The notes under the pieces: model-generated
Database searches by the model: none
Seen by the model: the letters and a program-made list of their open reading frames with translations, nothing else
Told to the model about the DNA's origin: nothing
Assembly: GCA_027482185.1 (NCBI GenBank)
Contig: JAIXWF010000011.1
Location: forward strand, 186,001-250,000
Source of the DNA: Opitutaceae bacterium
GTDB lineage: Bacteria; Verrucomicrobiota; Verrucomicrobiia; Opitutales; Opitutaceae
Reading direction: 5' to 3'
Length of the DNA stretch: 64,000 nt
Shown here: in pieces, positions 26,432-35,666 of the stretch
Layout of the letters: each line of letters opens with the position of its first letter
Position numbering within the stretch: position 1 is the first letter of the stretch
Position numbers and translations under genes: made by a program

Positions 26432-27222
26432 CCTCCCACCGCTCTCCACACCCGCAAGCACCCCTCCACCAGCGCCGGCAGATCCGCGAGCGCGATCATG
26501 TTCGGCCCATCGCTGATCGCGTTGGCCGGATCCGGATGCGTCTCGATGAAGAGTCCCTCCGCCCCCGCCGCCAGCGCCGCCTTGGCCAGCGGCGGCACGA
26601 ATTCGCGCTGCCCGCTGCTCTTGCCCCCGCCGGCCCCCGGCAGCTGCACCGCATGCGTCGCGTCGAACACCGTCGGCAAACCGTTCTGCCGCATGATCGC
26701 GAACGAACGCATGTCGACGACGAGGTTCTGGTAGCCGAAGGTCGTCCCGCGCTCCGTCTGCCACACCTCGGCCGCGTGGCCGTCGCGCAGTTTGCCGGTC
26801 ACGTGCACCATTTCCTGCGGCGAGAGAAATTGCCCCTTCTTCACGTTCACGACGCGCCCCGTTGCCGCCGCGGCCAGGAGCAAATCGGTCTGACGGCACA
26901 GAAACGCCGGGATCTGGATCACGTCGCACACGGCCGCGACCGCAGGAATCTGCGCCGTCTCGTGCACATCCGTCAGCACCGGGAAACCGTAGTCGCGTTT
27001 CACCATCGCCAACAGCGCCAGCCCCGCCTCGAGCCCCGTGCCGCGCGCACCCGCGAGCGAAGTGCGGTTGGCTTTGTCGAAGGAGCCCTTGAAAACGAGG
27101 TTCAGCTCCGGACGCGTGCGGCGCAGCCCGTCGAGCACGCCGGCCACGGCCCGGCAAACGCCTTCGTTTTCCAACGAGCAGGGACCGGCGATGAGCAGGA
27201 GTTTTTTCGGATCGAAAAGCAC
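26422..27222 (-). CDS. kdsA: 3-deoxy-D-manno-octulosonate 8-phosphate synthase
   Basis: Cytoplasmic enzyme joining PEP and arabinose-5-phosphate to make KDO-8-P for lipopolysaccharide. The 266 residues from a GTG at 27222 begin [19 protein letters not shown], close to the usual start; longer frames add a non-homologous stretch. Motifs are [62 protein letters not shown] and [18 protein letters not shown]. It is downstream of pyrG, a common pairing in Gram-negative genomes, but 268 bases of repeat-filled DNA separate them. The stop codon sits in a heptamer repeat. Confidence 0.94.
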   Translation of the reverse strand: MLFDPKKLLLIAGPCSLENEGVCRAVAGVLDGLRRTRPELNLVFKGSFDKANRTSLAGARGTGLEAGLALLAMVKRDYGFPVLTDVHETAQIPAVAAVCDVIQIPAFLCRQTDLLLAAAATGRVVNVKKGQFLSPQEMVHVTGKLRDGHAAEVWQTERGTTFGYQNLVVDMRSFAIMRQNGLPTVFDATHAVQLPGAGGGKSSGQREFVPPLAKAALAAGAEGLFIETHPDPANAISDGPNMIALADLPALVEGCLRVWRAVGGGS

Positions 27223-27303
27223 GGCGCAGGAAAATCGAAAAAAGCGGACGGGGAAACCGCAAAAGCGCAAAACCCGTCCCGTCGCCGCCCGCATCTGTCA
27301 TTT

Positions 27304-27400
27304 GGTCACAGAGGTCACGGAGGGGAAACACCGAGGCCACGGAGCAAACCCGCTCCATTCACCCTCGGTGTCCTCCGTGTCCACCTCCGTGAACTCTGTG
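27304..27400. repeat. Dispersed imperfect palindrome, CACAGAGG/CCTCCGTG family (copy 2)
   Basis: Close relative of 17364-17457. It shares CCACGGAGCAAACC, then CCCTCGGTG and the right arm CCTCCGTGAACTCTGTG, with a few substitutions and a different spacer. It lies between the pyrG end and the kdsA start. Confidence 0.7.
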
Positions 27401-27451
27401 TCCTGCTCTTCGGACGAATCCCTTCCACCGGACCGAATCGCCGGCTCGTTC

Positions 27452-27482
27452 CCTCAACTCTCAGCTCTCAACCCTCAACTCG
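27452..27482. repeat. Heptamer repeat run TTGAGAG behind pyrG
   Basis: About four units on the minus strand (TTGAGGG TTGAGAG type), starting about 10 bases after the pyrG stop. It has the same orientation relative to the gene end as at kdsA. Confidence 0.65.
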
Positions 27483-27490
27483 CCGGGCCG

Positions 27491-29119
27491 TCATTTGGCC
27501 CGGCGCCGCGGCTTCGCTCCGCCCTTGCGCGCCTGCTTGAGCGCGGCGCCGATGAACGCCGCGAACAACGGATGCGCCTTGTTCGGCTTCGATTTGAATT
27601 CCGGGTGCGCCTGCGTGCCGAGGAACCACGGGTGGTCTTTCAGCTCGATCACCTCGACGAGGTTCCGGCGCGGATTGATGCCGCTCACGATCATGCCCGC
27701 GCGCTGCAGCTGGCCCACGTAGGCGTTGTTCACTTCGTAGCGGTGGCGGTGCCGCTCGCGCACACTGTCGGCGCCGTAGGCCTTGTGCGCCAAGGTGCCG
27801 GGCGTCAGCGCGCACTCGTAGCTGCCGAGCCGCATCGTGGCCCCCTTGTCGATGATCTGCTTCTGCTCCTCCATGATGTTGATCACGGGGTGCGCCGCCT
27901 TCGGGTCGAACTCCATGCTGTTCGCGCCCGCGAGCTTGAGCACGTTGCGCGCGAACTCGATCACCGCGATCTGCAGGCCGAGGCACAGGCCGTAGTACGG
28001 GATCTTGTTCTCCCGCGCGAATTTCGCCGCCGCGATCTTGCCTTCCGTGCCGCGGTCGCCGAACCCGCCCGGCACGAGAATGCCGTCGAGCCCCTTGAGC
28101 AGCGCGAGTCCGCCCTTCTTCTCCACGTTCTCGGCGTCGATGCGGCGGACGTTGACCTTGCAGTTGTGCGCGATGCCCGCGTGCGTGATCGATTCGTAGA
28201 CCGATTTGTAGGCGTCCTGCAGCTCGATGTACTTGCCGACGACGCCGATCGTCACCTCGTGCTTCGGGTTGAGGATGCGGCCGACGATCTCTTCCCAGAT
28301 GTTGTGCGCGGGGGGCGGATTCTTCAGCCCGAGCAAATCGAGCACGAGCTGGTCCAGGCCTTCTTTCTGCAGCGCCAGCGGCAATTCGTAGATCGAGTGC
28401 TCGACGTCGCGGCACTCGATCACGGCCTTCACCGGCACGTTGCAGAACATCGACAGCTTGTCGCGCAGGTCGTGGTCCAACGGATGGTCCGTGCGGCACA
28501 CCAGCACGTGCGGCTGGATGCCGATCTCGCGCAGCTTCGCCACCGACTGCTGCGTCGGCTTCGTCTTCAGCTCGCCCGCCGCCTTCATGAACGGCACGAG
28601 CGTCACGTGGATGAAAATGCAGTCGTGCGGCCCCACCTCGAGGGCGAACTGCCGCATCGCTTCGAGGAACGGCAGGCCCTCGATGTCGCCCGTCGTGCCG
28701 CCGATTTCCGTGATCAGCACGTCGGCGTCCTTCCCGCCCGCGTAGATGCGGTCCTTGATCTCGTTCGTCACGTGCGGGATCACCTGCACCGTTTTCCCGA
28801 GGAACGAGCCCTTGCGCTCCTTCTGGATCACGGCCTCGTAAACCTGCCCCGAGGACAGGCTGTTCAACCGCGACAACTTGCCGCTCGTGAAACGCTCGTA
28901 GTGGCCGAGGTCGAGGTCGGTCTCCGCGCCGTCCTCGAGGACGTACACTTCGCCGTGCTCGTACGGGTTCATTGTGCCCGGATCCACGTTGAGGTAGGGG
29001 TCGAATTTCTGGATCCGGACCACGAGTCCGCGCATCTCCAGCAACGCCCCCAACGCCGCCGCCGTGAGGCCCTTGCCCAACGACGAAACCACCCCGCCCG
29101 TGACGAAAATGTATTTCAC
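27491..29119 (-). CDS. pyrG: CTP synthase
   Basis: Makes CTP from UTP, ATP and glutamine. It has 542 residues from a GTG start. The synthase domain begins [20 protein letters not shown], with [20 protein letters not shown] and the CTP/UTP site [15 protein letters not shown]. The glutaminase domain has the oxyanion glycines PGGFGDRG, nucleophile Cys in [11 protein letters not shown], and the HPEF His/Glu. The 16-residue basic tail ([15 protein letters not shown]) is Lys/Arg-rich and not needed for catalysis. It is probably the first gene of a pyrG-kdsA unit, with the small membrane protein gene upstream on the same strand. Confidence 0.96.
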   Translation of the reverse strand: MKYIFVTGGVVSSLGKGLTAAALGALLEMRGLVVRIQKFDPYLNVDPGTMNPYEHGEVYVLEDGAETDLDLGHYERFTSGKLSRLNSLSSGQVYEAVIQKERKGSFLGKTVQVIPHVTNEIKDRIYAGGKDADVLITEIGGTTGDIEGLPFLEAMRQFALEVGPHDCIFIHVTLVPFMKAAGELKTKPTQQSVAKLREIGIQPHVLVCRTDHPLDHDLRDKLSMFCNVPVKAVIECRDVEHSIYELPLALQKEGLDQLVLDLLGLKNPPPAHNIWEEIVGRILNPKHEVTIGVVGKYIELQDAYKSVYESITHAGIAHNCKVNVRRIDAENVEKKGGLALLKGLDGILVPGGFGDRGTEGKIAAAKFARENKIPYYGLCLGLQIAVIEFARNVLKLAGANSMEFDPKAAHPVINIMEEQKQIIDKGATMRLGSYECALTPGTLAHKAYGADSVRERHRHRYEVNNAYVGQLQRAGMIVSGINPRRNLVEVIELKDHPWFLGTQAHPEFKSKPNKAHPLFAAFIGAALKQARKGGAKPRRRAK

Positions 29120-29215
29120 GGGATACGAAAGTGAGGCCCCGCCGTTAAGCCGCGCAAGGAAAAGTTCCGGCCACGGCCTTCGTCCCTCGGATTTCGCCGC
29201 CCGGCTCCGCCCGTT

Positions 29216-29398
29216 TCACCCGAGCAACAGCCACATCGACCACAGCACTCCGCCGATCAGCACGAGAAACAGCAGCAACCACAGCGTCCACTTCAGGATC
29301 TTCATCGTGATCCAGATCGCCAGCACCAGCAGCAGCGTCCCCGCCAGCACCGCCGCCCACGGCGGCCAGGCGCCCAGGTCGAACGCATACGTTTTCAC
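29216..29398 (-). CDS. Small membrane protein with two helices
   Basis: Product of 60 residues starting MKTYAFDLGAWPPW from a GTG at 29398 (another GTG at 29419 would add 7 residues). Two membrane helices are clear: VLAGTLLLVLAIWITMKIL and LWLLLFLVLIGGVLWSMWLL. No family is recognised. It lies 96 bases upstream of pyrG on the same strand and is divergent from the 29502 gene. The hydrophobic pattern and compact fit between neighbours support a real gene; it could still be a chance frame in G+C-rich DNA. Confidence 0.55.
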   Translation of the reverse strand: MKTYAFDLGAWPPWAAVLAGTLLLVLAIWITMKILKWTLWLLLFLVLIGGVLWSMWLLLG

Positions 29399-29501
29399 AA
29401 GCTCGGCGGCAATCGGCACCCCGCCACCAAGCGCCCCGCCCCGGCCGACTCCAAGAAAAATCATTTGCCCCGCGCCGGACCGGCGGCCCTCCTGTCCCTT
29501 C

Positions 29502-29885
29502 ATGCAGTCCAAACCGCAGCTTCTCGCCTGGCTTACCTGTGACGGCGTCCACATCGACCCCGGCTCCGGCAAGCACACCATTCTCGGCATTTTCTCCAAC
29601 ATCCAGGCCCGCCAGTTCCCGGTCACGCACCCGTTCATGATCTGGTTCCTGACGATCACGGACGTGTCCCCCGGCAGCCACAAGATGAAGATCTCGATGG
29701 CCCTCGGCGACGCCCAGCCCCAGCCCCTCCTCGAGCGTCCCTTCGAGTCCCAGAGCCCCCTCCACCGCATCAACCTCATCAACGAGGTCCGCGGCCTCTC
29801 CTTTCCCGTCGCCGGCGAGTACTCGCTCCTGATCGAGATCGACGACGAACTCCTGCTCTCCACGAGCATCACGGTCTCCGGCTGA
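29502..29885 (+). CDS. DUF6941-like small protein
   Basis: Protein of 127 residues with no signal peptide or membrane helix. The pattern LLAWLTCDGVHIDPGSGKHT, ILGIFSNIQARQFPVTHPFM, then alternating strands ending GEYSLLIEIDDELLLSTSI resembles the widespread bacterial DUF6941 family ('...CD.v..dp..gk.tliGif..i'). The function is unknown; a beta-sandwich is likely. It ends 8 bases before the PfkB kinase gene, so the two are probably co-transcribed. The family name is from memory of the pattern and should be treated as tentative. Confidence 0.78.
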   Translation: MQSKPQLLAWLTCDGVHIDPGSGKHTILGIFSNIQARQFPVTHPFMIWFLTITDVSPGSHKMKISMALGDAQPQPLLERPFESQSPLHRINLINEVRGLSFPVAGEYSLLIEIDDELLLSTSITVSG

Positions 29886-29893
29886 TTCCGCCC

Positions 29894-30901
29894 ATGTCCG
29901 CTTTCGATCTCATCGGCGTCGGTTCCCCCATCATGGATGTCGTCGCGCGCGTGCCCGACGACTTCCTCCGCCGCCACGTCGCCGGCGACAAGGGCGGCAT
30001 GGTCCTCGTCGACGACGCCGAGATGGGCCGCATCATCTCCCTCCTCGAAAGCGAACCCGCCTACTCCACCGGCGGCTCCGCGGCCAACGCCACCTACAAC
30101 GCCGCCCGCCTCGGGCTCCGCACCACCTTCCTCGGCAAACTCGGCCACGACGCCCTCGCCGACCGCTACCGCCGCGCCTTCGAGTCCGCCGGCGTCCACG
30201 GCGGCCGTTTCAAGACCGCCCCGACCAACAACGCCCGCAGCCTCATTATGGTCACGCCCGACGCCCAGCGCACCATGCGCACGTCGCTCGCCGCCGCCAT
30301 GACGCTCTCGCCCGCCGAGATCGCCGCCGCCGATTTCGCCGGCTGCCGCCATGCCCACATCGAGGGCTACCTCGTCTTCAACCGCGCCCTGGCCGACGCC
30401 GTCCTCGCCGCCGCCCGCGCCGCCGGCTGCACCACCAGTCTCGACCTTTCCTCTTTCGAAGTCGTCGGCGCCTCCCGCGACTGGCTCTTCGGCCAATTCC
30501 GCCGCGGCCTCGACATCGTCTTCGCCAACGAAGACGAAATCCGCGCCCTCTTCGAAGACCAGGTCACCCCGTACGCCGACCTCGCGCGCAAGCTCGCCGG
30601 CTACGGCGTGCTCGCCGCCGTCAAGGTCGGCAAAGACGGCGCCTGGATCGCCCGCGACAGCGAGTTGCACCGCATCGAGCCCGTCCGCGTCGCCGACGTC
30701 GTCGACACCAACGGCGCCGGCGATTCCTGGGCCGCCGGTTTCCTCTACGGCCACCTCCGCGGCTGGTCCCTCCCGCAGGCCGGCAACCTCGCCTCCCTCA
30801 TCGGCGCCGAGACCGTCAGCCACATGGGCCCGATCATCCCCGACGCTGCCTGGCGCGACCTCCATCCCCGCGCCCTCGCCCTCGGACCCACCGGGGTATA
30901 A
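29894..30901 (+). CDS. PfkB-family sugar or nucleoside kinase
   Basis: Cytoplasmic ribokinase-fold kinase of 335 residues. PfkB signature 1 is STGGSAANATYNAARLG...FLGKLGHDALADRY. Signature 2 is VVDTNGAGDSWAAGFLYG, where Asp of NGAGD is the catalytic base (most relatives have DTTGAGD). EGYLVFNRALADAV and the substrate loop resemble adenosine-kinase-like members. The phosphate acceptor (fructose, adenosine, other) cannot be fixed. It follows the DUF6941-like gene by 8 bases. Its TAA stop lies at the edge of a heptamer repeat. Confidence 0.9.
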   Translation: MSAFDLIGVGSPIMDVVARVPDDFLRRHVAGDKGGMVLVDDAEMGRIISLLESEPAYSTGGSAANATYNAARLGLRTTFLGKLGHDALADRYRRAFESAGVHGGRFKTAPTNNARSLIMVTPDAQRTMRTSLAAAMTLSPAEIAAADFAGCRHAHIEGYLVFNRALADAVLAAARAAGCTTSLDLSSFEVVGASRDWLFGQFRRGLDIVFANEDEIRALFEDQVTPYADLARKLAGYGVLAAVKVGKDGAWIARDSELHRIEPVRVADVVDTNGAGDSWAAGFLYGHLRGWSLPQAGNLASLIGAETVSHMGPIIPDAAWRDLHPRALALGPTGV

Positions 30902-30902
30902 T

Positions 30903-31070
30903 ACCGGAATCCGGAAACCGGATACCGGAAAGTTTCGGCCCCACCGCGTATCGCGGCGTGGCCTTGCTGCGCCCGCCCGCCGGCAACTCCGAACCCCAAA
31001 CTCCGAACTCCAAACCCGGAGCACAGCAGCGCGCAGCTCCGCGCCCAAAACCCAAAACTCAAAACCCGGA
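30903..31070. repeat. Three heptamer repeat runs in the PfkB-LacI gap
   Basis: Run 1 at 30903-30931 has the unit ACCGGAA/TCCGGAA, about four copies. Run 2 at 30991-31019 has GAACCCC/AAACTCC, about four. Run 3 at 31042-31070 has CCCAAAA/CTCAAAA, about four. Run 3 overlaps the 3' end of the LacI gene: its TGA stop (31061-31059) and last two or three codons are made of repeat units. Confidence 0.65.
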
Positions 31071-32156
31071 ACCGCGGCTCGACGGGCGCGCCGCGCCCGT
31101 CGTTCCGCCGATCACGAGTTGCGGTTTGATCGTGCGCACCACCGGCCGCGCCCGCGGCGGCTGGTCCAACTGCGCCAGGAGGAGGTCAGCCGCGACCGCG
31201 ACCGTTTCCTCGATGTTCTGGTCCACCGTCGTCAGCGTCGGCGACACCATCCGGCAGATGTCCTGGTGGTTGAAGCCCGTCAGCGACACGTCGCGCGCGA
31301 CCTTCAGCCCCGCCGCCTGGAAACCGTGCAGCGCCCCGACCGCGATCTCGTCGTTGTGCCCAAGGAACGCCGTCGGCAGCTCGCGCTGCGCCAGAAACCC
31401 CGCGGCCAAATTGCGGCCGTAGTCGAAGTCCACGTTGCGCTCGTGCAGGTGGTCCACCGACAGCAGGCACCGCTCCGGATCGAGCCCGCGCGCCCGCAGC
31501 GCCGCCTGGATGCCCGCCATACGCTCGATCCGGCTCGGCCGGCCCTTGGTGATCCCGAGCGAGCCGAACGTCCGGTGGCCGAGGTCGAGCAAATGGTTCA
31601 TCACCGCCTCCATGCCCGCCGCCCGGTCGAGCGTCACCGTGTTCGCGCCCTTGAGTCCGTAGTGGTCGATCACCACGTGCGGCGTGCCATGCGCCGCCAA
31701 CTCCGCGATCCGCGCCTCGATTTCCTCCGGCAGAAAATGGCCGATGAACACCACCGCCTCCACGCGCAGCGACTGGAAGTGCCGCACCACCTCGCGCCCC
31801 GTGCCCGGCGCGAACACCTCGATCAGCGACGAAAACCCGCGGCTCCGCAGCACGCGCTGCAACGTCGCCAGCTTCCGCACCGCCGGCGGCGTCGCGAAAT
31901 CCTCCATGCAGATCCCGATCATCGAGGTCCGCTTGCCCTTCAGGTGCAACGCGTGCGCGTTCGGCGTGAATCCCGTCTCCGCCAACGCCCGCTGCACCCG
32001 GTCGATCGTCTTCTGCTTCAGGCCCGGCTGGCCGTTCAGCACCCGCGACACCGTCGTCCGCGCCAACCCGACATGCCGCGCAAACTCCGCCGTCGAGCGG
32101 ATCACGGCCGGGGCTTTGGCTTGGCGGGGAGCGGGCACGGAAAGTTTTCCGACCAT
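31059..32156 (-). CDS. LacI-family transcriptional regulator
   Basis: DNA-binding repressor of 365 residues with a sugar-type ligand domain. The HTH is at about 20-45 (STAEFARHVGLARTTVSRVL) with the hinge helix NGQPGLKQKTIDRVQRALAE. The periplasmic-binding-protein-like domain (about 75-345) has MIGICMEDF, FIGHFLPEEIE, HVVIDHYG, AFLGHNDEIAVGALHGFQAA and VSLTGFNHQDICR. It is divergent from a TonB-dependent receptor, so it probably controls that receptor and itself; a palindrome at 32239-32254 is the best operator candidate. The extreme C-terminus is encoded by a heptamer repeat. Confidence 0.93.
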   Translation of the reverse strand: MVGKLSVPAPRQAKAPAVIRSTAEFARHVGLARTTVSRVLNGQPGLKQKTIDRVQRALAETGFTPNAHALHLKGKRTSMIGICMEDFATPPAVRKLATLQRVLRSRGFSSLIEVFAPGTGREVVRHFQSLRVEAVVFIGHFLPEEIEARIAELAAHGTPHVVIDHYGLKGANTVTLDRAAGMEAVMNHLLDLGHRTFGSLGITKGRPSRIERMAGIQAALRARGLDPERCLLSVDHLHERNVDFDYGRNLAAGFLAQRELPTAFLGHNDEIAVGALHGFQAAGLKVARDVSLTGFNHQDICRMVSPTLTTVDQNIEETVAVAADLLLAQLDQPPRARPVVRTIKPQLVIGGTTGAARPSSRGSGF

Positions 32157-32238
32157 GGCGCGCGCCGCCGGCGCGTGTCAACGGCCGCCCCGACCGTCCG
32201 ATTGCGGCGCGCACGGCGTCCGGACGATGCCGCTTGAC

Positions 32239-32254
32239 GCGGACAGGTGTCCGC
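32239..32254. promoter_or_regulatory. Palindrome GCGGACA-GG-TGTCCGC, putative LacI-type operator
   Basis: Perfect 7-bp arms with a 2-base centre (16 bp), the usual size of LacI/PurR-family sites. TTGACG (32234-32239) touches its left edge and could be a -35 element of the receptor promoter; no good -10 follows. It lies 124 bases upstream of the receptor and 83 bases upstream of the regulator. Confidence 0.5.
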
Positions 32255-32377
32255 ACTCCTTTCTTCCTCCCGCGCGTCCCTCCGGGCCGCTTGGTCTCAA
32301 CCCCTCGTCTCCGCTCCCCGTTCCGCCTTCGCCGGCCGGTCCGGTGCGGCGCCCGTTTCTGGATTTCACCTAACCCT

Positions 32378-35300
32378 ATGAACCTCCGCTCACTCCTCCA
32401 ACCCGCCCGCTTTCTGGGCTTCTGCCTCGCGCTGCTGGCGCTGGCCGCGCCCGCCGGCGCGCAATCCGCCGCCACCGGCAGCGTCGAGGGCCGCGTCCTC
32501 AACGTCGCCACCGGCAAATACCTCGGCAACGCCCGCGTCACCGTCGAGGGCACCGCCCTCGAGGCCATCACCGACGAATTCGGCGCCTACCGCATCGCCG
32601 GCGTCCCCGCCGGCTCGGCCCGCATCAAGGCGGCCTACAGCGGCCTCGACGCCAAGGTCGAGACCGTGACCGTCGCCGCCGGCCGCGCCGCCAAGGCCGA
32701 CTTCGACCTCACCAGCGCCGAACGCTACGGCGAGACCATCAAGCTCGATACCTTCACCGTCGCCGCCCAGCGCGAGTTCGAAGGCAACGCCCTCGCCACA
32801 AACGAACAGCGCTACGCCCCCAACGTGAAGGTCGTCATGGCCGCCGACGCGTTCGGCGATGTCACCGAGGGCAACGTCGGCGAATTCCTCAAATACCTCC
32901 CCGGCGTCACCGTCGACTACGTCGCCGCCGACGTCCGCACCGTCTCCGTCCGCGGCTTCGCCGACACGTTCACCAGCGTGTCCATGGACGGCATGCGCAC
33001 CACGAGCTCCGCCTCCGGCAACTCCGGCCGCGTCTTCGAATTCGAACAGGTCTCCATCAACAACGCCTCCCGCGTCGAGGTCACCAAGGTGCCCACGCCC
33101 TCCACGCCCGCCGACTCCCTCGGCGGCGCCGTGAACATGATCAGCAAGAGCGCCTTCGAGCGCCGCGGCGCGCAGTTCAACTACCGCGCCTACTTCAACT
33201 TCAACAGCGAGGAAGCCCGCATCTGGCCCAAGACCCCCGGTCCCGGCAAACACAGCAGCTACAAGGTCCTCCCCGGTTTCGATTTCGACTACACGCTGCC
33301 CGTCTCCGACACCCTCGGCCTCGTCATCACCGGCCTCAGCTCCAACCAGTACAACGAGCAGCACCGCTGGCAGACCACCTGGAACTACGCCCAGGCCGGC
33401 GCCACCGTCGCCAATCCCTACCTCCAGCAGTGGCAGCTCCAGGACGGCCCGAAGAACACGTTCCGCGACTCCATCAGCATCAAGGCCGACTGGAAATTCG
33501 CCCCGCAGCACATGCTGTCCCTCAGCGTCCAGGACAACTACTACAAGGCCTTCTTCGCGAACCGTAACCTGAACTTCAACATCGGCACCAACGCCGTGCC
33601 CACCCCCGCCACCGGCACCCCGCTCCAGTGGGGCCAGACCTTCGTCCAGTCCGCCACCGGCCGCGGCACCGTCACCCAGGGCAGCTCCTGGCGCCACAAA
33701 CTCGGCGATACCAAGGTCGTCAACCTGCGCTACGCGTTCAAGGGCAACGTCTGGGACGTCGACGCCGGCATCCACGGCGCCAAGTCCAAGACCTGGTACC
33801 GCGAGCTCGCCCGCGGCCACTTCTCCAACATCGGCACCGCCCTCCAGGGCGTCTCCGTCGTCCGCGCCGACAACATCAACTTCCCCGACCACAACTGGGT
33901 CGTCCGCGACGCCGCCGGCAACACGGTCAACCCGTATGTGCTTTCCAACTACCGCCTGAACACCGCGCAGAACAGCCCGGTCGACGGCAAAGCCAAGATG
34001 CAGGGCACCTTCGCCGACGCCACCCGCCACCTCGACGTCCTCCCCATCCCGATCAAGTTCAAGACCGGCGTCTCCGTCCGCGAGGAAGACCGCGACAACC
34101 GCCGCTACAACGAGCAGTGGACCTTCGTCGGCCGCGACGGCATCGCCAACACCGCCGACGACAACGCCGCCCAGTTCCTCAACACCAACTACAGCGGCGC
34201 CGATCCCTACTTCGGCGAACCTCCGATCCAGTGGGTCGACGCCTACAAGCTCGCCACCTACTACCGCCAGAACCCGACGCACTTCGTCCAGGCCACCGGC
34301 ACCGCCCAGCCCGGCGTCCAGTCCGAGACCAACCGCATCAACGGTTCCGAAAAGGTCACCGAACGCGTCAGCGCCGCCTACCTCCAGTTCGAGGGCAAGC
34401 TGCTCAACAACAAACTCCAGTTCGTCACCGGCGTCCGCTTCGAGAAGACCGAAAACAAGGGCGAGGGCGTCCTCGCCAATGCCGACGCCGTCTTCCAGCG
34501 CACCGCCTCCGGCGCCTACGTCGACGGCGATCCCGTCGCCCCCGGCATCCAGCGCGTCCGCCGCGCCGATGCCGGCACCGCCGGCTCCCTGGCGGAACTG
34601 AAGCTCATCCGCCAGGAACGCGCCTACAAGGCCTCCCGCTCCTACGACGACTTCTACCCGAGCCTCCATCTCAGCTACAACGTCACCGACGACTTCATCG
34701 TCCGTTTCGCCTACGCCAAGACGCTCGGCCGCCCCGACTACGCCGACATCATCCCCAACACCGACATCAACGAGAACGACAACGACCCGAACCAGCCGGG
34801 CTCCGTCACCGTCCGCAACACCGGCCTCAAGCCCTGGACCGCGGACAACTTCGACCTCTCGCTCGAATACTACTTCGGTCGCGGCGGTCTCGTCTCCGTC
34901 GGCGGCTTCCAGAAGAACCTGAAAGACTTCTGGGGCACCGTGAACGGCCCGCTCACCTCCGCCCTCGCGCAGGAAATCGGCCTCGACGACCGCTATCTCA
35001 ACTGGACCGTCTCCTCCCGCATCAACGTCGGCGACGCCAAGATCTCCGGCATGGAGGCCAACTTCATCCGCCAGCTGAACTTCGAGTTCCTGCCCGCCTG
35101 GGCCCGCAACTTCAGCATCAGCTCCAACGGCACCATGCTCCACCTCGAGGGCCCCAACGGCACCGACTTCCGCCGCTTCATCTCCAAGAGCGGCAACTTC
35201 AGCCTCAGCTGGAACAAGCGCCCGATCAGCGCCCGCCTGACTTGGAACTACCGCGGCAAGCAGAAGGTGCAGCCGCTCAGCGGCGCCCAGTACGACCTCG

Positions 35301-35539
35301 CCGGCGCCGCCGCCGGTTCGGCCGACTTCTCCGAGTACTACGATTCCCGCTACAACATCGACGCCAACGTCGAGTACACCCTGTCGAAGCGCCTGAAGAT
35401 CTTCGCCAACGCGCGCAACATCCTCAACGAGCCCCAGGTCCTCGAACGCTACAGCCCGACCTCCGCCAAGTACGCGTCCGGCTTCCGCCACGAGGAATTC
35501 GGCATCCAGTGCTCCGTCGGCATCAAGGGCACCTTCTGA
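32378..35539 (+). CDS. TonB-dependent receptor with carboxypeptidase-like N-domain
   Basis: Outer-membrane receptor of 1053 residues. Signal peptide about 1-30 ends AGAQSA. A carboxypeptidase-regulatory-like domain (about 32-115: GSVEGRVLNVATGKYLGNAR, TDEFGAYRIAGVPAGSARI) precedes the plug (about 145-265: YLPGVTVDYVAADVRTVSVR, ITKVP-like VEVTKVPTPSTPADSLGGAV). A large barrel follows, ending SVGIKGTF with C-terminal Phe. This architecture is common in receptors for carbohydrates in Bacteroidota, Xanthomonads and Verrucomicrobiota. Together with the divergent LacI regulator it suggests sugar uptake, but the sugar is unknown and no glycoside hydrolase is adjacent. Confidence 0.94.
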   Translation: MNLRSLLQPARFLGFCLALLALAAPAGAQSAATGSVEGRVLNVATGKYLGNARVTVEGTALEAITDEFGAYRIAGVPAGSARIKAAYSGLDAKVETVTVAAGRAAKADFDLTSAERYGETIKLDTFTVAAQREFEGNALATNEQRYAPNVKVVMAADAFGDVTEGNVGEFLKYLPGVTVDYVAADVRTVSVRGFADTFTSVSMDGMRTTSSASGNSGRVFEFEQVSINNASRVEVTKVPTPSTPADSLGGAVNMISKSAFERRGAQFNYRAYFNFNSEEARIWPKTPGPGKHSSYKVLPGFDFDYTLPVSDTLGLVITGLSSNQYNEQHRWQTTWNYAQAGATVANPYLQQWQLQDGPKNTFRDSISIKADWKFAPQHMLSLSVQDNYYKAFFANRNLNFNIGTNAVPTPATGTPLQWGQTFVQSATGRGTVTQGSSWRHKLGDTKVVNLRYAFKGNVWDVDAGIHGAKSKTWYRELARGHFSNIGTALQGVSVVRADNINFPDHNWVVRDAAGNTVNPYVLSNYRLNTAQNSPVDGKAKMQGTFADATRHLDVLPIPIKFKTGVSVREEDRDNRRYNEQWTFVGRDGIANTADDNAAQFLNTNYSGADPYFGEPPIQWVDAYKLATYYRQNPTHFVQATGTAQPGVQSETNRINGSEKVTERVSAAYLQFEGKLLNNKLQFVTGVRFEKTENKGEGVLANADAVFQRTASGAYVDGDPVAPGIQRVRRADAGTAGSLAELKLIRQERAYKASRSYDDFYPSLHLSYNVTDDFIVRFAYAKTLGRPDYADIIPNTDINENDNDPNQPGSVTVRNTGLKPWTADNFDLSLEYYFGRGGLVSVGGFQKNLKDFWGTVNGPLTSALAQEIGLDDRYLNWTVSSRINVGDAKISGMEANFIRQLNFEFLPAWARNFSISSNGTMLHLEGPNGTDFRRFISKSGNFSLSWNKRPISARLTWNYRGKQKVQPLSGAQYDLAGAAAGSADFSEYYDSRYNIDANVEYTLSKRLKIFANARNILNEPQVLERYSPTSAKYASGFRHEEFGIQCSVGIKGTF

Positions 35540-35625
35540 TCGCCCCTCGCTCCGCTTGATCCTCCCGCCCCGGCCGGCCCCCGCGCCCGCCGGGGCTTTT
35601 CATGTCCGCCCATCTATCCGTCCCA

Positions 35626-35666
35626 TCGGTCCTATAGGACCCATAGGACCTATAGGTCCCATTCCA
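35626..35666. repeat. Nonamer repeat run NCCNATNGG behind the DUF1501 gene
   Basis: At least four 9-base units (TATAGGACC, CATAGGACC, TATAGGTCC and relatives) abut the DUF1501 stop codon at 35669. The sequence is nearly self-complementary, so it could form several alternative hairpins. Confidence 0.7.

Noticed and set aside
30897-30902. Perfect TATAAT box
   Set aside because: It is formed by the last codon and TAA stop of the PfkB gene plus the repeat that follows; no -35 and no gene starts downstream on that strand.
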